Positions 1 through 5,978 of a stretch of DNA of 8,965 bases are shown here, one piece after another. The first letter of the stretch is position 1. Every line of letters starts with the position of its first letter. The notes beneath the pieces were generated by a model. It ran no database searches. It saw only the letters and a list, made by a program, of their open reading frames with translations, and was not told where the DNA came from. The position numbers and the translations under genes were made by a program. Source of the stretch: Eggerthellaceae bacterium (lineage in GTDB: Bacteria > Actinomycetota > Coriobacteriia > Coriobacteriales > Eggerthellaceae); contig CAAEEV010000037.1 in NCBI GenBank assembly GCA_900754955.1, positions 1 through 8,965 on the forward strand. Direction: 5' to 3'.

Positions 1-1394
1 AGCCCGCCGCGCGCTACTTCTTCTCCATCGGCATTGCCGTGGTGGCGGGCGCGCTTCTGCGGTTCCTCCGCATCGAGCCGAGCCGCCTCGACCGTCAGCA
101 GGCGCTTGCGGTCACGGGCCTCGCGTGGGTGGTGCTCGCGGTGTTCTGCTCGATCCCGCTGTACTTCTCGGGGCACTACGCCACCTACCTCGACGCGCTG
201 TTCGACGGCGTGTCGGGCCTTACCACCACGGGCGCCTCGCTCGTGCAGGATCTCGATCATCTCTCAAACGCCGACAACATGCTGCGCTTCATGATGCACC
301 TGCTCGGCGGTTTGGGCCTCATCGTCGTGGCGCTGTCGTTCGGCCTGTTCGGCAAGCGCACGGGGTCGTCGCTGTACACGTCGGAGGGCCGCAACGAGCA
401 CGTGGTGCCGAACGTGGTGCAGACGGCGCAGTTCATCACGCGCATCACAGCGGTGGTGATCATCACGTCGACGGTGGTGATCGCACTCGTGTGCCTCGTC
501 GCGGGCATGGAGCCCGTGCGCGCGGGTTTGCACGCGTTCTGGATCTCCATCTCGGCGTTCGTGACGGGCGGCTTCACGCCGATGGCGCAGTCCATCCTCT
601 ACTACCACTCGTTCCCGCTCGAGATTATCCTCATGGTGCTCATGATCCTCGGCTCCATCAGCTTCGTTATCCATGCCGAAGTGTGGAAGGGCCGCGTGGG
701 CATGTTCTTCCGCGACATCGAGACGCGCACCACGCTCATCTGGCTCGGCCTGATGACGGTGGTGCTCATTGCCACGCTGTCCACGAGCCCCCTGTTCTCC
801 GATCTGCCGGCGCTCATCCGCCGCGGACTGTTCATGGTGGTGTCGTCGTTCACCACCACGGGCTTCCAGGTGATCACCACCAACCAGCTCACCACGGTGC
901 TCACGTCGGGCGCCTTCCTCACCCTTGCGCTCATCATGGCCGTCGGCGGCGGCGCGGGTTCTACGGCGGGTGGCATCAAGCTCTACCGCGTGGGCATCAT
1001 CTTCAAGTCGATCGTCTCCACTATCAAGGAAGCGCTCTCGCCCGATTCCGCGCGCGTGGTGGTGGCGTACAACCACGTGGGACGCCGCATCCTCTCGCCC
1101 GAGATCGCGAAGGAAGCCATGACGGTGTTCATCTTGTACGTGGTCACGTACGTGATCGGCGCGCTTGTGGGCATCGCGCACGGCTACGACGCGACGCAGG
1201 CGATCTTCGAATCGGTTGCCATGACGTCGAACGGCGGCATCATCACGGGTCTCGCCACGCCGGGCATGCCGGTGACGCTCGAGGTGTTCTACATCTTCCA
1301 GATGTGGGTGGGCCGTCTTGAGTTCGTGACGCTGCTCGCGCTCATCGTGGAGGTTGTGGTGTCGGTCATTCCGCGCAGAAAGCCGAGAAGCTGA
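1..1394 (+). CDS. trkH: Trk-type potassium uptake membrane subunit TrkH (5' end cut off by window)
   Basis: Integral membrane pore subunit of a Trk/Ktr potassium uptake system, normally gated by a cytoplasmic NAD/ATP-binding TrkA protein. The frame is open to the left edge, so the first ATG/GTG-type start inside the window (GTG at 39) is probably not the real one; a few tens of N-terminal residues are missing compared with the usual length near 480. Counting from 39, the four pore-loop filters are visible: LTTTGAS (61-67), VTGGFT (175-180), FTTTGFQ (271-277) and MTSNGG (395-400). The family signature GGGAGSTAGGIK lies at 302-313, just after the third loop. Hydrophobic segments flank each loop, as in the four-fold M1-P-M2 architecture, and a short basic tail follows. 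A trkA gene would be expected upstream but is outside the window. The stop overlaps the next start. Family assignment is confident; TrkH versus the very similar TrkG or KtrB naming is less so. Confidence 0.93.
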   Translation, partial: PAARYFFSIGIAVVAGALLRFLRIEPSRLDRQQALAVTGLAWVVLAVFCSIPLYFSGHYATYLDALFDGVSGLTTTGASLVQDLDHLSNADNMLRFMMHLLGGLGLIVVALSFGLFGKRTGSSLYTSEGRNEHVVPNVVQTAQFITRITAVVIITSTVVIALVCLVAGMEPVRAGLHAFWISISAFVTGGFTPMAQSILYYHSFPLEIILMVLMILGSISFVIHAEVWKGRVGMFFRDIETRTTLIWLGLMTVVLIATLSTSPLFSDLPALIRRGLFMVVSSFTTTGFQVITTNQLTTVLTSGAFLTLALIMAVGGGAGSTAGGIKLYRVGIIFKSIVSTIKEALSPDSARVVVAYNHVGRRILSPEIAKEAMTVFILYVVTYVIGALVGIAHGYDATQAIFESVAMTSNGGIITGLATPGMPVTLEVFYIFQMWVGRLEFVTLLALIVEVVVSVIPRRKPRS

Positions 1395-2212
1395 TGAGGG
1401 CGGCGAAGGACATGCGCACGCGTCTCGGTCGGCGGCTCGCGGCGCTGCTGCTGGCGGCAGCGCTCGTGGCGGCGCTTGCGGCAGGCACGGCGGCGGGCGT
1501 GGAAGGCGACGCCGCGCAAGGCGGATCGGACAGATCGACGGCGGAGCAGACGCAGCCCGCAAACGACGGCGGCGCTGGCGGTGACGGCGAGGGGAACGCC
1601 GAGAGCGCAGGTGCAGCAGGCGGCGAATCCGACGCGACGTCGCCCGATGACGCAAGCGCGAATACCTCGGACGCCGAGAACGCAGGCGCGTCCGACGGCG
1701 ACGCGGCCCCTGCGCCCGTCAACGAGGACAACCTCGTTGACCCGCAGCAGCTTCCCGACAGCTCGTTCATCTATGACACCGCCATCGCCGATCTCGACAA
1801 GGCCGACTCGTACATGGACGGTCAGACCGTGCAGATCACGGGCGAGGTTGTGGGCGATCGCATCAACGCCGGCACCGACGGCGCGCACAGCTGGCTCATG
1901 ATCGAGGCGATCGACGGGTCGTACGCCGAACTTGCGGTGTATGTTCCCAACGCTGCGGCCGACCTCGTTGACACGTACGGCGCCTACGGCAGGCAGGGCA
2001 CGGTGATGCAGCTGCGCGGTACGTTCAATCTCTCGTGCCCTGACCACGAGGGTCTTTCCGACCTGCACGCCGAACACTACGCCGTGGTGAGCAAGGGCTC
2101 GTCCGCACCCGATACGCTCAACGTTGCGAAGTTCGTGCCCGGTGCGGTGCTGCTGCTCATCGGCGGCGGCCTGCTGCTCGTGTTCTACCGTCTGCGCGAG
2201 AGGCAGCGCTGA
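1394..2212 (+). CDS. Exported, membrane-anchored protein with probable OB-fold domain, unknown function
   Basis: I do not recognise a named gene. Visible parts of the 272 residues: a basic start and long hydrophobic stretch (about 12-35) that looks like a signal peptide or N-terminal anchor; a low-complexity linker rich in Ala, Gly, Asp, Glu and Ser (36-110); a compact globular region (about 120-233); and a C-terminal membrane helix (about 247-265) followed by RLRERQR, which suggests the bulk faces outside. The globular part has strand-rich phrases typical of small OB-folds: VQITGEVVGDR (146-156), WLMIE (167-171), ELAVYVP (179-185), GTVMQLRGTF (202-211). Its ATG overlaps the trkH stop and its TGA overlaps the rsgA ATG, so it is likely translationally coupled to both. 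An alternative start is Met7 at 1412, with GAGGG about 10 bases upstream. The fold call is inference from pattern only; ligand and role are unknown. Confidence 0.85.
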   Translation: MRAAKDMRTRLGRRLAALLLAAALVAALAAGTAAGVEGDAAQGGSDRSTAEQTQPANDGGAGGDGEGNAESAGAAGGESDATSPDDASANTSDAENAGASDGDAAPAPVNEDNLVDPQQLPDSSFIYDTAIADLDKADSYMDGQTVQITGEVVGDRINAGTDGAHSWLMIEAIDGSYAELAVYVPNAAADLVDTYGAYGRQGTVMQLRGTFNLSCPDHEGLSDLHAEHYAVVSKGSSAPDTLNVAKFVPGAVLLLIGGGLLLVFYRLRERQR

Positions 2213-3294
2213 TGCCCGATACCGTCATGCAGGGAGAGGTGGTCAAGCTCGATCGCGGATTTCCGCTCGTGCGCCTCGACGACGGCACGATGCTGCGGTG
2301 CGAGCACGCCACGGCGCTCGTGAAGCAGGAACAGATGCGCGCGGTGATCGGCGACCGAGTGCAGGTGCTGCTGCCCGAAGCGCACGACAAGGCGCAGATT
2401 GTGGAGATCATGCCGCGCACGTGCGTGTTCGTGCGGAAAGATCCCACTGAGCGCGCGCTTCCCCAGGTGCTCGCCGCCAACTTCGACCGCGTGATCGTGG
2501 CGCAGCCGCTGTCGGAAGTGAACCTGCGCCGTCTCGAGCGCGAACTCGTATTGGCATACGAGACGGGCGCGGAGGTGACGGTGGTGCTCACGAAGGCCGA
2601 CCTCGCCGCCGACGAGCAGCAGGTTGCGCGCGTGCGCGATCAGGTGCGCGCGCTTGCGGGCGCCGACGTGCAGATCGTCGTGGTGGCAGCCGATGATGCG
2701 GCCTCGGTCGACGCGGTGCGCGCGCTCATGCCTGCGGGAACCACCACGGTGCTCATCGGGCGCTCGGGTGTGGGGAAGTCGAGCCTCGTGAACATGCTGC
2801 TCGGTGCCGACGTGCAGGAGACGGGCGCGGTGCGCGAGGTTGACGGCAAGGGCCGCCACACCACGGTGAGCCGCGAGATCATCGAAATTCCCGGCGCGGG
2901 CCGTGTGGTGGACATGCCCGGCGTGCGCGGACTGGGACTCTGGGATGCCGAAGCGGGCATCGGCGCCGCGTTCGCCGACATCGAGGAGATCGCCGAGAAC
3001 TGCCGCTTCCGCGACTGCAAGCACGAGCACGAGCCGGGCTGCGCGGTGCGCGCCGCGCTCGAATCGGGGGAGCTCGCGCCCGAACGTTACGCGTCGTACC
3101 AGGCGCTCAAGCAGGAGATGGCCGCGATGCAGGAACGCCGCGAGCAGGCGCGTTGGATGCAGAACGAGAAGCACAGCGAGCGCCGCGGTGCGCAGCGTCA
3201 CGGTGGCAAGGTCGGCAAGGGCTCCGCGCGCGGCGGAGCGCGCGGCGGCGGACGCGCCAACGGACGCGCGGGCAAGAAGGCGCGCAAGCGGTAA
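2212..3294 (+). CDS. rsgA: Ribosome small subunit-dependent GTPase A
   Basis: Circularly permuted GTPase that helps late 30S subunit maturation and acts in the cytoplasm on the ribosome. Domain order fits RsgA (360 residues): N-terminal OB-fold (about 5-70), then the permuted G domain with G4-like TKAD (127-130) ahead of the P-loop GRSGVGKSS (183-191), switch region GRHTTVSRE (214-222) and G3 DMPGVR (234-239), then a zinc knuckle C264-x4-C269-x-H271-x5-C277. G4 is TKAD rather than the commoner NKxD, a substitution often tolerated in this family. Residues from about 322 form a long Lys/Arg/Gly tail with RGG-like repeats, beyond the usual end of the family and probably RNA-contacting (inference). 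The ATG overlaps the preceding TGA, so it probably depends on upstream translation. A long non-coding stretch follows. Confidence 0.96.
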   Translation: MPDTVMQGEVVKLDRGFPLVRLDDGTMLRCEHATALVKQEQMRAVIGDRVQVLLPEAHDKAQIVEIMPRTCVFVRKDPTERALPQVLAANFDRVIVAQPLSEVNLRRLERELVLAYETGAEVTVVLTKADLAADEQQVARVRDQVRALAGADVQIVVVAADDAASVDAVRALMPAGTTTVLIGRSGVGKSSLVNMLLGADVQETGAVREVDGKGRHTTVSREIIEIPGAGRVVDMPGVRGLGLWDAEAGIGAAFADIEEIAENCRFRDCKHEHEPGCAVRAALESGELAPERYASYQALKQEMAAMQERREQARWMQNEKHSERRGAQRHGGKVGKGSARGGARGGGRANGRAGKKARKR

Positions 3295-3525
3295 ATCGAC
3301 GCTTCGCTTGCGTGCTGGCGCATGCCCCTGTCAGCGCTCCGCTCGCGTGCGAGCGCGCGGCTGTGCCGCCGCTTTGCCCGCATGCGACTCCTGCGAGCGC
3401 ATGCACCCCGCCGCCGTGCCGTTGCGCGAGGCGGCTGCGAGCGACCGCTTTCTGCCAGCGCTTCATCCACGCGCGACTTATCGCCCGCGCGCGGGCCCTC
3501 CCAGCGCGCACGTCTTGCGTTCTGC
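3295..3525. other. Intergenic region after rsgA, no gene seen
   Basis: Very GC-rich sequence with open frames on both strands only because stop codons are rare. None has a ribosome binding site, a recognisable motif or plausible protein composition. It holds a short GC hairpin (3340-3355: CGCTCG, loop CGTG, CGAGCG) that might slow or end rsgA transcription, but no U-run follows. The word GCATGC occurs at 3320, 3380 and 3399, and again at 3535 and 3679 downstream. Confidence 0.6.
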
Positions 3526-3531
3526 TATACT
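3523..3531 (+). promoter_or_regulatory. Extended -10 promoter for the queT leader
   Basis: TGCTATACT reads as an extended -10 (TGn followed by TATACT at 3526-3531, five of six matches to TATAAT). No good -35 is visible 16-18 bases upstream, which is tolerated for extended -10 promoters. Predicted transcription start is about 3537-3539, giving a leader of about 257 nt before the queT ATG. It is the only such element in the 501-base gap that I could find. Confidence 0.5.
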
Positions 3532-3536
3532 TCCGC

Positions 3537-3572
3537 ATGCTGCTTGCATCGTTGGGCCCTGCAGGCAGGTGA
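3537..3572 (+). CDS. Possible leaderless 11-codon leader ORF upstream of queT
   Basis: ATG at 3537 lies five bases after the extended -10 hexamer, at or within two bases of the expected transcription start, so it could be translated as a leaderless message. It encodes MLLASLGPAGR and stops at TGA 3570-3572. There is no Shine-Dalgarno because there is no room for one. The peptide is not enriched in a single regulatory amino acid, apart from three Leu. It might be chance, or a leader whose translation affects folding of the RNA downstream. No homology can be claimed for so short a peptide. Confidence 0.22.
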   Translation: MLLASLGPAGR

Positions 3573-3784
3573 ATATCAGTTGCCCATAGCCCGCGGCTCG
3601 GCCGTGCGGATGAAAGGTTGCCCCTCGGCAGCGATTGCGCGCTCGCGAAGGCGAAAGCCGCGCGCCGCTCCTGCGCCTGCATGCCTCGAACATGCAGCGC
3701 GAAGCGACGGCGCTGGACCCGTGTTTCGTAGCGTTCGCAAGCTCCTCGGCGCTTCCGTCTCCGCCGTCTCGGCCGTGTGGAGAC
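3554..3784 (+). promoter_or_regulatory. Structured 5' leader of queT, candidate riboswitch-like element
   Basis: Several consecutive helices can be drawn by eye: CCGC-GGC / GCC-(GT)-GCGG at 3591-3609; GGTTGCC / GGCAGC with loop CCTC at 3617-3632; GGC-GAAA-GCC, a GNRA-type tetraloop, at 3650-3659; a large arm with GCGCCG 3662-3667 pairing CGGCGC 3708-3713 and, inside it, GCGC plus TGCATG pairing CATGCA plus GCGC (3673-3683 with 3691-3700, one bulged C, 7-nt loop); and GTCTCC 3757-3762 with GGAGAC 3779-3784 directly before the ribosome binding site. QueT genes in other bacteria are often controlled by preQ1 riboswitches. I cannot match this leader to the preQ1-I or -II consensus by eye, so ligand and mechanism are unproven. 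GC content alone favours some pairing. Confidence 0.4.
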
Positions 3785-3789
3785 AGGAG
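3785..3789 (+). promoter_or_regulatory. Ribosome binding site of queT
   Basis: AGGAG six bases before the ATG at 3796 fixes the start of queT and argues against the internal Met26 (3871), which has no such site. The element follows immediately on a 6-bp stem, and two upstream CTCCT segments (3668-3672 and 3742-3746) are complementary to it, so access could be switched by refolding. Confidence 0.75.
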
Positions 3790-3795
3790 TGAACC

Positions 3796-4440
3796 ATGAA
3801 GAATCACGCAACCGCGCCTGCCAGCGCACCCGCGAGCACGTCTGCTGCGGGAAACTCCACCATCTGCGGCATGCCGCGCAGCCGCTTCGTCGCACAGGCG
3901 GGCATGATCGCCGCACTCTACGCGGCAGCGACGCTCATCGCACTGCTGCTTCTGCAGGGGCTTGCCTGGGGTCCGGTGCAGTTCCGCATCTCGGAGGCGC
4001 TGTGCGTCATGGCGGTGCTCACGCCGGCGGCCATCCCCGGCCTCACCGTGGGCTGCGCCATTGCGAATCTCATGAACATGGTGATCAGCGGCACGGGCGC
4101 GCTCGGCATGCTCGACGTGGTGTTCGGCAGCTGCGCGACGCTTCTCGGCGCGCTGTTCTGTTGGAAGCTGCGCAACCATCCGAAGGTTGCGGTGTGCGGG
4201 CCCGTGATCGCCAACGCGGTCATCGTGCCGGCGTACCTGCCGCTGCTTCTGCAGGGCCTCGGGTACTACACCATTCCGTTCACCACCATCGCACTCGACG
4301 GGCTGTATCTTCCCATGTACCTGTTCGGCCTGGTGGCAACGGGTATCGGCGAAGCGCTCGTGATGTACGTGCTCGGCCTGCCCCTGCTGGCCGCCCTCAA
4401 GCGCACGAACATCGCCTCTCCGGCCTCGGCGAGGGTGTAG
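3796..4440 (+). CDS. queT: ECF transporter substrate-binding (S) subunit, queuosine precursor uptake, QueT family
   Basis: Membrane S-component that binds a queuosine precursor (preQ1/preQ0-type base) and works with the shared EcfA1A2T energising module, not encoded here. The 214-residue product has QueT-family phrases in order: hydrophobic helix with AALYAAATLIALLLL (39-53), GPVQFRISEAL (59-69), AIPGLTVGCAIANL (79-92), LDVVFGSCATLLGALF (106-121), a Pro/Asn motif GPVIANAVIVP (135-145), and GIGEALVMYVLGLPLL (183-198). About six membrane segments fit. The N terminus has a polar, Ala/Ser/Thr-rich extension of about 30 residues that is longer than I expect for the family. The gene is monocistronic by spacing. 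Its long structured leader suggests ligand-dependent control. The chief alternative is another ECF S-subunit family, but RISEAL and DVVFGS strongly favour QueT. Confidence 0.88.
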   Translation: MKNHATAPASAPASTSAAGNSTICGMPRSRFVAQAGMIAALYAAATLIALLLLQGLAWGPVQFRISEALCVMAVLTPAAIPGLTVGCAIANLMNMVISGTGALGMLDVVFGSCATLLGALFCWKLRNHPKVAVCGPVIANAVIVPAYLPLLLQGLGYYTIPFTTIALDGLYLPMYLFGLVATGIGEALVMYVLGLPLLAALKRTNIASPASARV

Positions 4441-4592
4441 GGACTCGCGCGCCTGCGCCCTCCGCCACAGCCCGTGTCGGGAGGACTTTCGGGTTGTGCG
4501 CGCATGTGCGCGGGGCGAATGCCGCTCGCTGTGCGATTCTCCTGCGTTTGCACGGCTCTTCAAGCGTGGAAGTCTCTCTTGCTCAACAAGGG
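4441..4592. other. Intergenic region between queT and the glycosyltransferase gene
   Basis: No gene seen. It contains two GC hairpins that could act after queT: one around 4459-4484 (CCTCC with GGAGG, CAC/GTG inside) and one at 4499-4512 (CGCGC, loop ATGT, GCGCG). Neither is followed by a U-run, so neither is a convincing intrinsic terminator. Confidence 0.45.
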
Positions 4593-4598
4593 TACAAT
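4593..4598 (+). promoter_or_regulatory. Probable -10 element for the glycosyltransferase gene
   Basis: TACAAT matches five of six bases of the -10 consensus and lies in the only locally AT-rich patch before the gene. Predicted transcription start is near 4604-4606, right at the left arm of the 5' stem-loop. No convincing -35 is present 16-18 bases upstream (the region reads roughly AAGTCT), so the call rests on the -10 alone. Confidence 0.4.
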
Positions 4599-4603
4599 AT
4601 TCC

Positions 4604-4641
4604 CTAGCTTTCGCTTCGGGTTTTTTCGCGCCCGAGGCTAG
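4604..4641 (+). promoter_or_regulatory. 5' UTR stem-loop before the glycosyltransferase gene
   Basis: CTAGC (4604-4608) pairs with GCTAG (4637-4641), and above a six-base bulge TTCGGG (4615-4620) pairs with CCCGAG (4631-4636, one G-U). The loop (4621-4630) contains TTTTTT. The stem would begin at the predicted transcript 5' end and finish three bases before AGGAGA, leaving the ribosome binding site free. It could protect the 5' end of the mRNA or be regulatory. The T6 lies inside the loop, so it is not a standard terminator. Confidence 0.4.
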
Positions 4642-4643
4642 AT

Positions 4644-4649
4644 AGGAGA
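4644..4649 (+). promoter_or_regulatory. Ribosome binding site of the glycosyltransferase gene
   Basis: AGGAGA lies close to the ATG at 4653, with four bases between AGGAG and the start. No other in-frame start nearby has such a site, so it fixes the N terminus. Confidence 0.7.
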
Positions 4650-4652
4650 ACT

Positions 4653-5978
4653 ATGAACCCTGTCGTGATCATCCCGACGTACATCTCGGCGAACCGCCGC
4701 CGTCGGGCAAACCAGGGCGTGCTCGCCTGTTACGACCACACCACGGCGCTCTCCCAGCAAGGTGAGCTCGACCGGTGCCTTTCCTCGCTCGAGAAGGTTC
4801 AGGGGCTCGGACTGATCATCGTCCTCGTGGCCGCCGAACCTGAGATCGAGAACCAAGCTGCCGAGAAGGTGCGCGCCACGGCGGCCGCTCATCCCGACCT
4901 CAACGTGCTCGTGATGGGCGCGGCCGAGCTCGCGCTCGTGCGGCAGCGCATGGAGCAGCTCAACATCGGTCAGCTCAAAGAGGAAGTGGGCCTCGTGGGC
5001 TACGGCGCCATCCGCAACCTCGGGCTCGTGGTGGCCAGCGCGCTCGGCTTCGATGCCGTGGTGTTCGTCGACGACGACGAGATCGTCGACGACCCGGCGT
5101 TCCTCAAGCAGGCCATGTACGGCCTCGGCAAGCTCACGCGCAAGGGCATCCCCATCCTCGCCAAGACGGGCTTCTACCTGAACGACAAGGGGTCCTACCT
5201 CTCCAAGTGGGAGGACAAGTGGTACAACCGCTTCTGGCAGCAGGGCAAGGCGTTCAACCAGTGGATCTCGGCGGCAATGCGCGGGCCGCGTCTGTCGCGC
5301 TCGAACCACGTGTGCGGCGGCTGCCTCGCCATTCACAAAGAGGCGTTCAAGCGCCTCGCGTTCGATCCGTGGATCACGCGCGGCGAGGACCTCGACTACA
5401 TGCTCAACCTGCGCATGTACGGCTCGGACATCTGGTTCGACAACAAGTGGGTGCTGCGTCATCTGCCGCCGCGCACGCCGAGCGAGGGCGACCGCTTCCG
5501 CCAGGACATCTTCCGTTGGCTCTACGAGTACCGCAAGCTCGAGTACAGCCGCGCGCTCATCGACCTGCAGCAGGTGAAGCCGCAGTCGCTCGAGCCGTAT
5601 CCGGGTCCGTTCCTGGAGCCGGGCCTGCGCCGGCGCATCCGCCGCACGGCGTTTCTGCGCAGCATCGGCCGACCCGACAAGAAGGCGTACCGCCGCGCGG
5701 CGAAGGCGGCGTCGAACGAGGCGACCGTGTACGCAGAGGCCAACTGCGCCAAGTACTTCGAATTCCAGTACGTGTGGCCCGAGGCCGTGGCGCGGCTCGA
5801 CTCCGACAAGATGCTCACGGCGGCGCTCGTGCGCTCGTGTCTGCTCATGCCGTCCGATGCGGCGGCGCAGGAGGCGCAGGGTGCCGATTCTGACGCGGCT
5901 GCGCGCCCTGCCGTGACGCCCGCAGCGTCGATCGATCCGGGCATGACGAGCGAGATCCGCCTCAACATCGCCGAATAG
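4653..5978 (+). CDS. GT-A fold glycosyltransferase, family 2-like, cytoplasmic
   Basis: Probable nucleotide-sugar-dependent transferase of 441 residues; donor and acceptor unknown. N-terminal strand PVVIIPTY (3-10) is the usual GT2 nucleotide-binding start. AIRNLGLVVASALGFDAVVFVDDDE (119-143) combines the RN...G region with a DDD/DDDE metal-binding motif (140-143). CGGCLAIHKEAF (221-232) and TRGEDLDYMLNLRMYG (242-257) resemble the acceptor-side and ED catalytic-base segments, and RHLPP (269-273) may supply the late metal-binding His. I see no membrane helix, so it is soluble or peripheral. The C-terminal half is rich in Arg and Tyr; a low-complexity Ala/Asp tail follows from about 401. The segment before the DDD motif (30-115) is longer than in minimal GT2 enzymes. 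No sugar-biosynthesis or polysaccharide genes lie nearby, which leaves the pathway open. Fold assignment is good; specificity is not assignable. Confidence 0.82.
   Translation: MNPVVIIPTYISANRRRRANQGVLACYDHTTALSQQGELDRCLSSLEKVQGLGLIIVLVAAEPEIENQAAEKVRATAAAHPDLNVLVMGAAELALVRQRMEQLNIGQLKEEVGLVGYGAIRNLGLVVASALGFDAVVFVDDDEIVDDPAFLKQAMYGLGKLTRKGIPILAKTGFYLNDKGSYLSKWEDKWYNRFWQQGKAFNQWISAAMRGPRLSRSNHVCGGCLAIHKEAFKRLAFDPWITRGEDLDYMLNLRMYGSDIWFDNKWVLRHLPPRTPSEGDRFRQDIFRWLYEYRKLEYSRALIDLQQVKPQSLEPYPGPFLEPGLRRRIRRTAFLRSIGRPDKKAYRRAAKAASNEATVYAEANCAKYFEFQYVWPEAVARLDSDKMLTAALVRSCLLMPSDAAAQEAQGADSDAAARPAVTPAASIDPGMTSEIRLNIAE

Noticed and set aside
264..1655. Long minus-strand open frame opposite trkH, and similar ones at 2185-3201, 4638-6185 and 7131-8312
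   Set aside because: They are shadows of high-GC plus-strand genes: products are Arg/His/Ala-rich with no family motifs, no ribosome binding sites, and they overlap genes with clear conserved motifs.
3540..3720. Known structured RNAs (cobalamin, TPP, FMN or THF riboswitch, SRP RNA, RNase P RNA, 6S RNA, tmRNA) in the queT leader
   Set aside because: I compared remembered conserved cores of these RNAs and found none of them; only generic helices are supported.
3107..4563. Minus-strand frames covering the 3295-3795 gap
   Set aside because: Composition is Arg/Ala/Cys-rich and frames continue through queT and rsgA antisense; open only because stops are rare in GC-rich DNA.
4614..4626. T6 run as a terminator for queT
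   Set aside because: No stem ends next to the T-run; the bases lie in the loop of a hairpin that starts at the predicted transcript start of the next gene.
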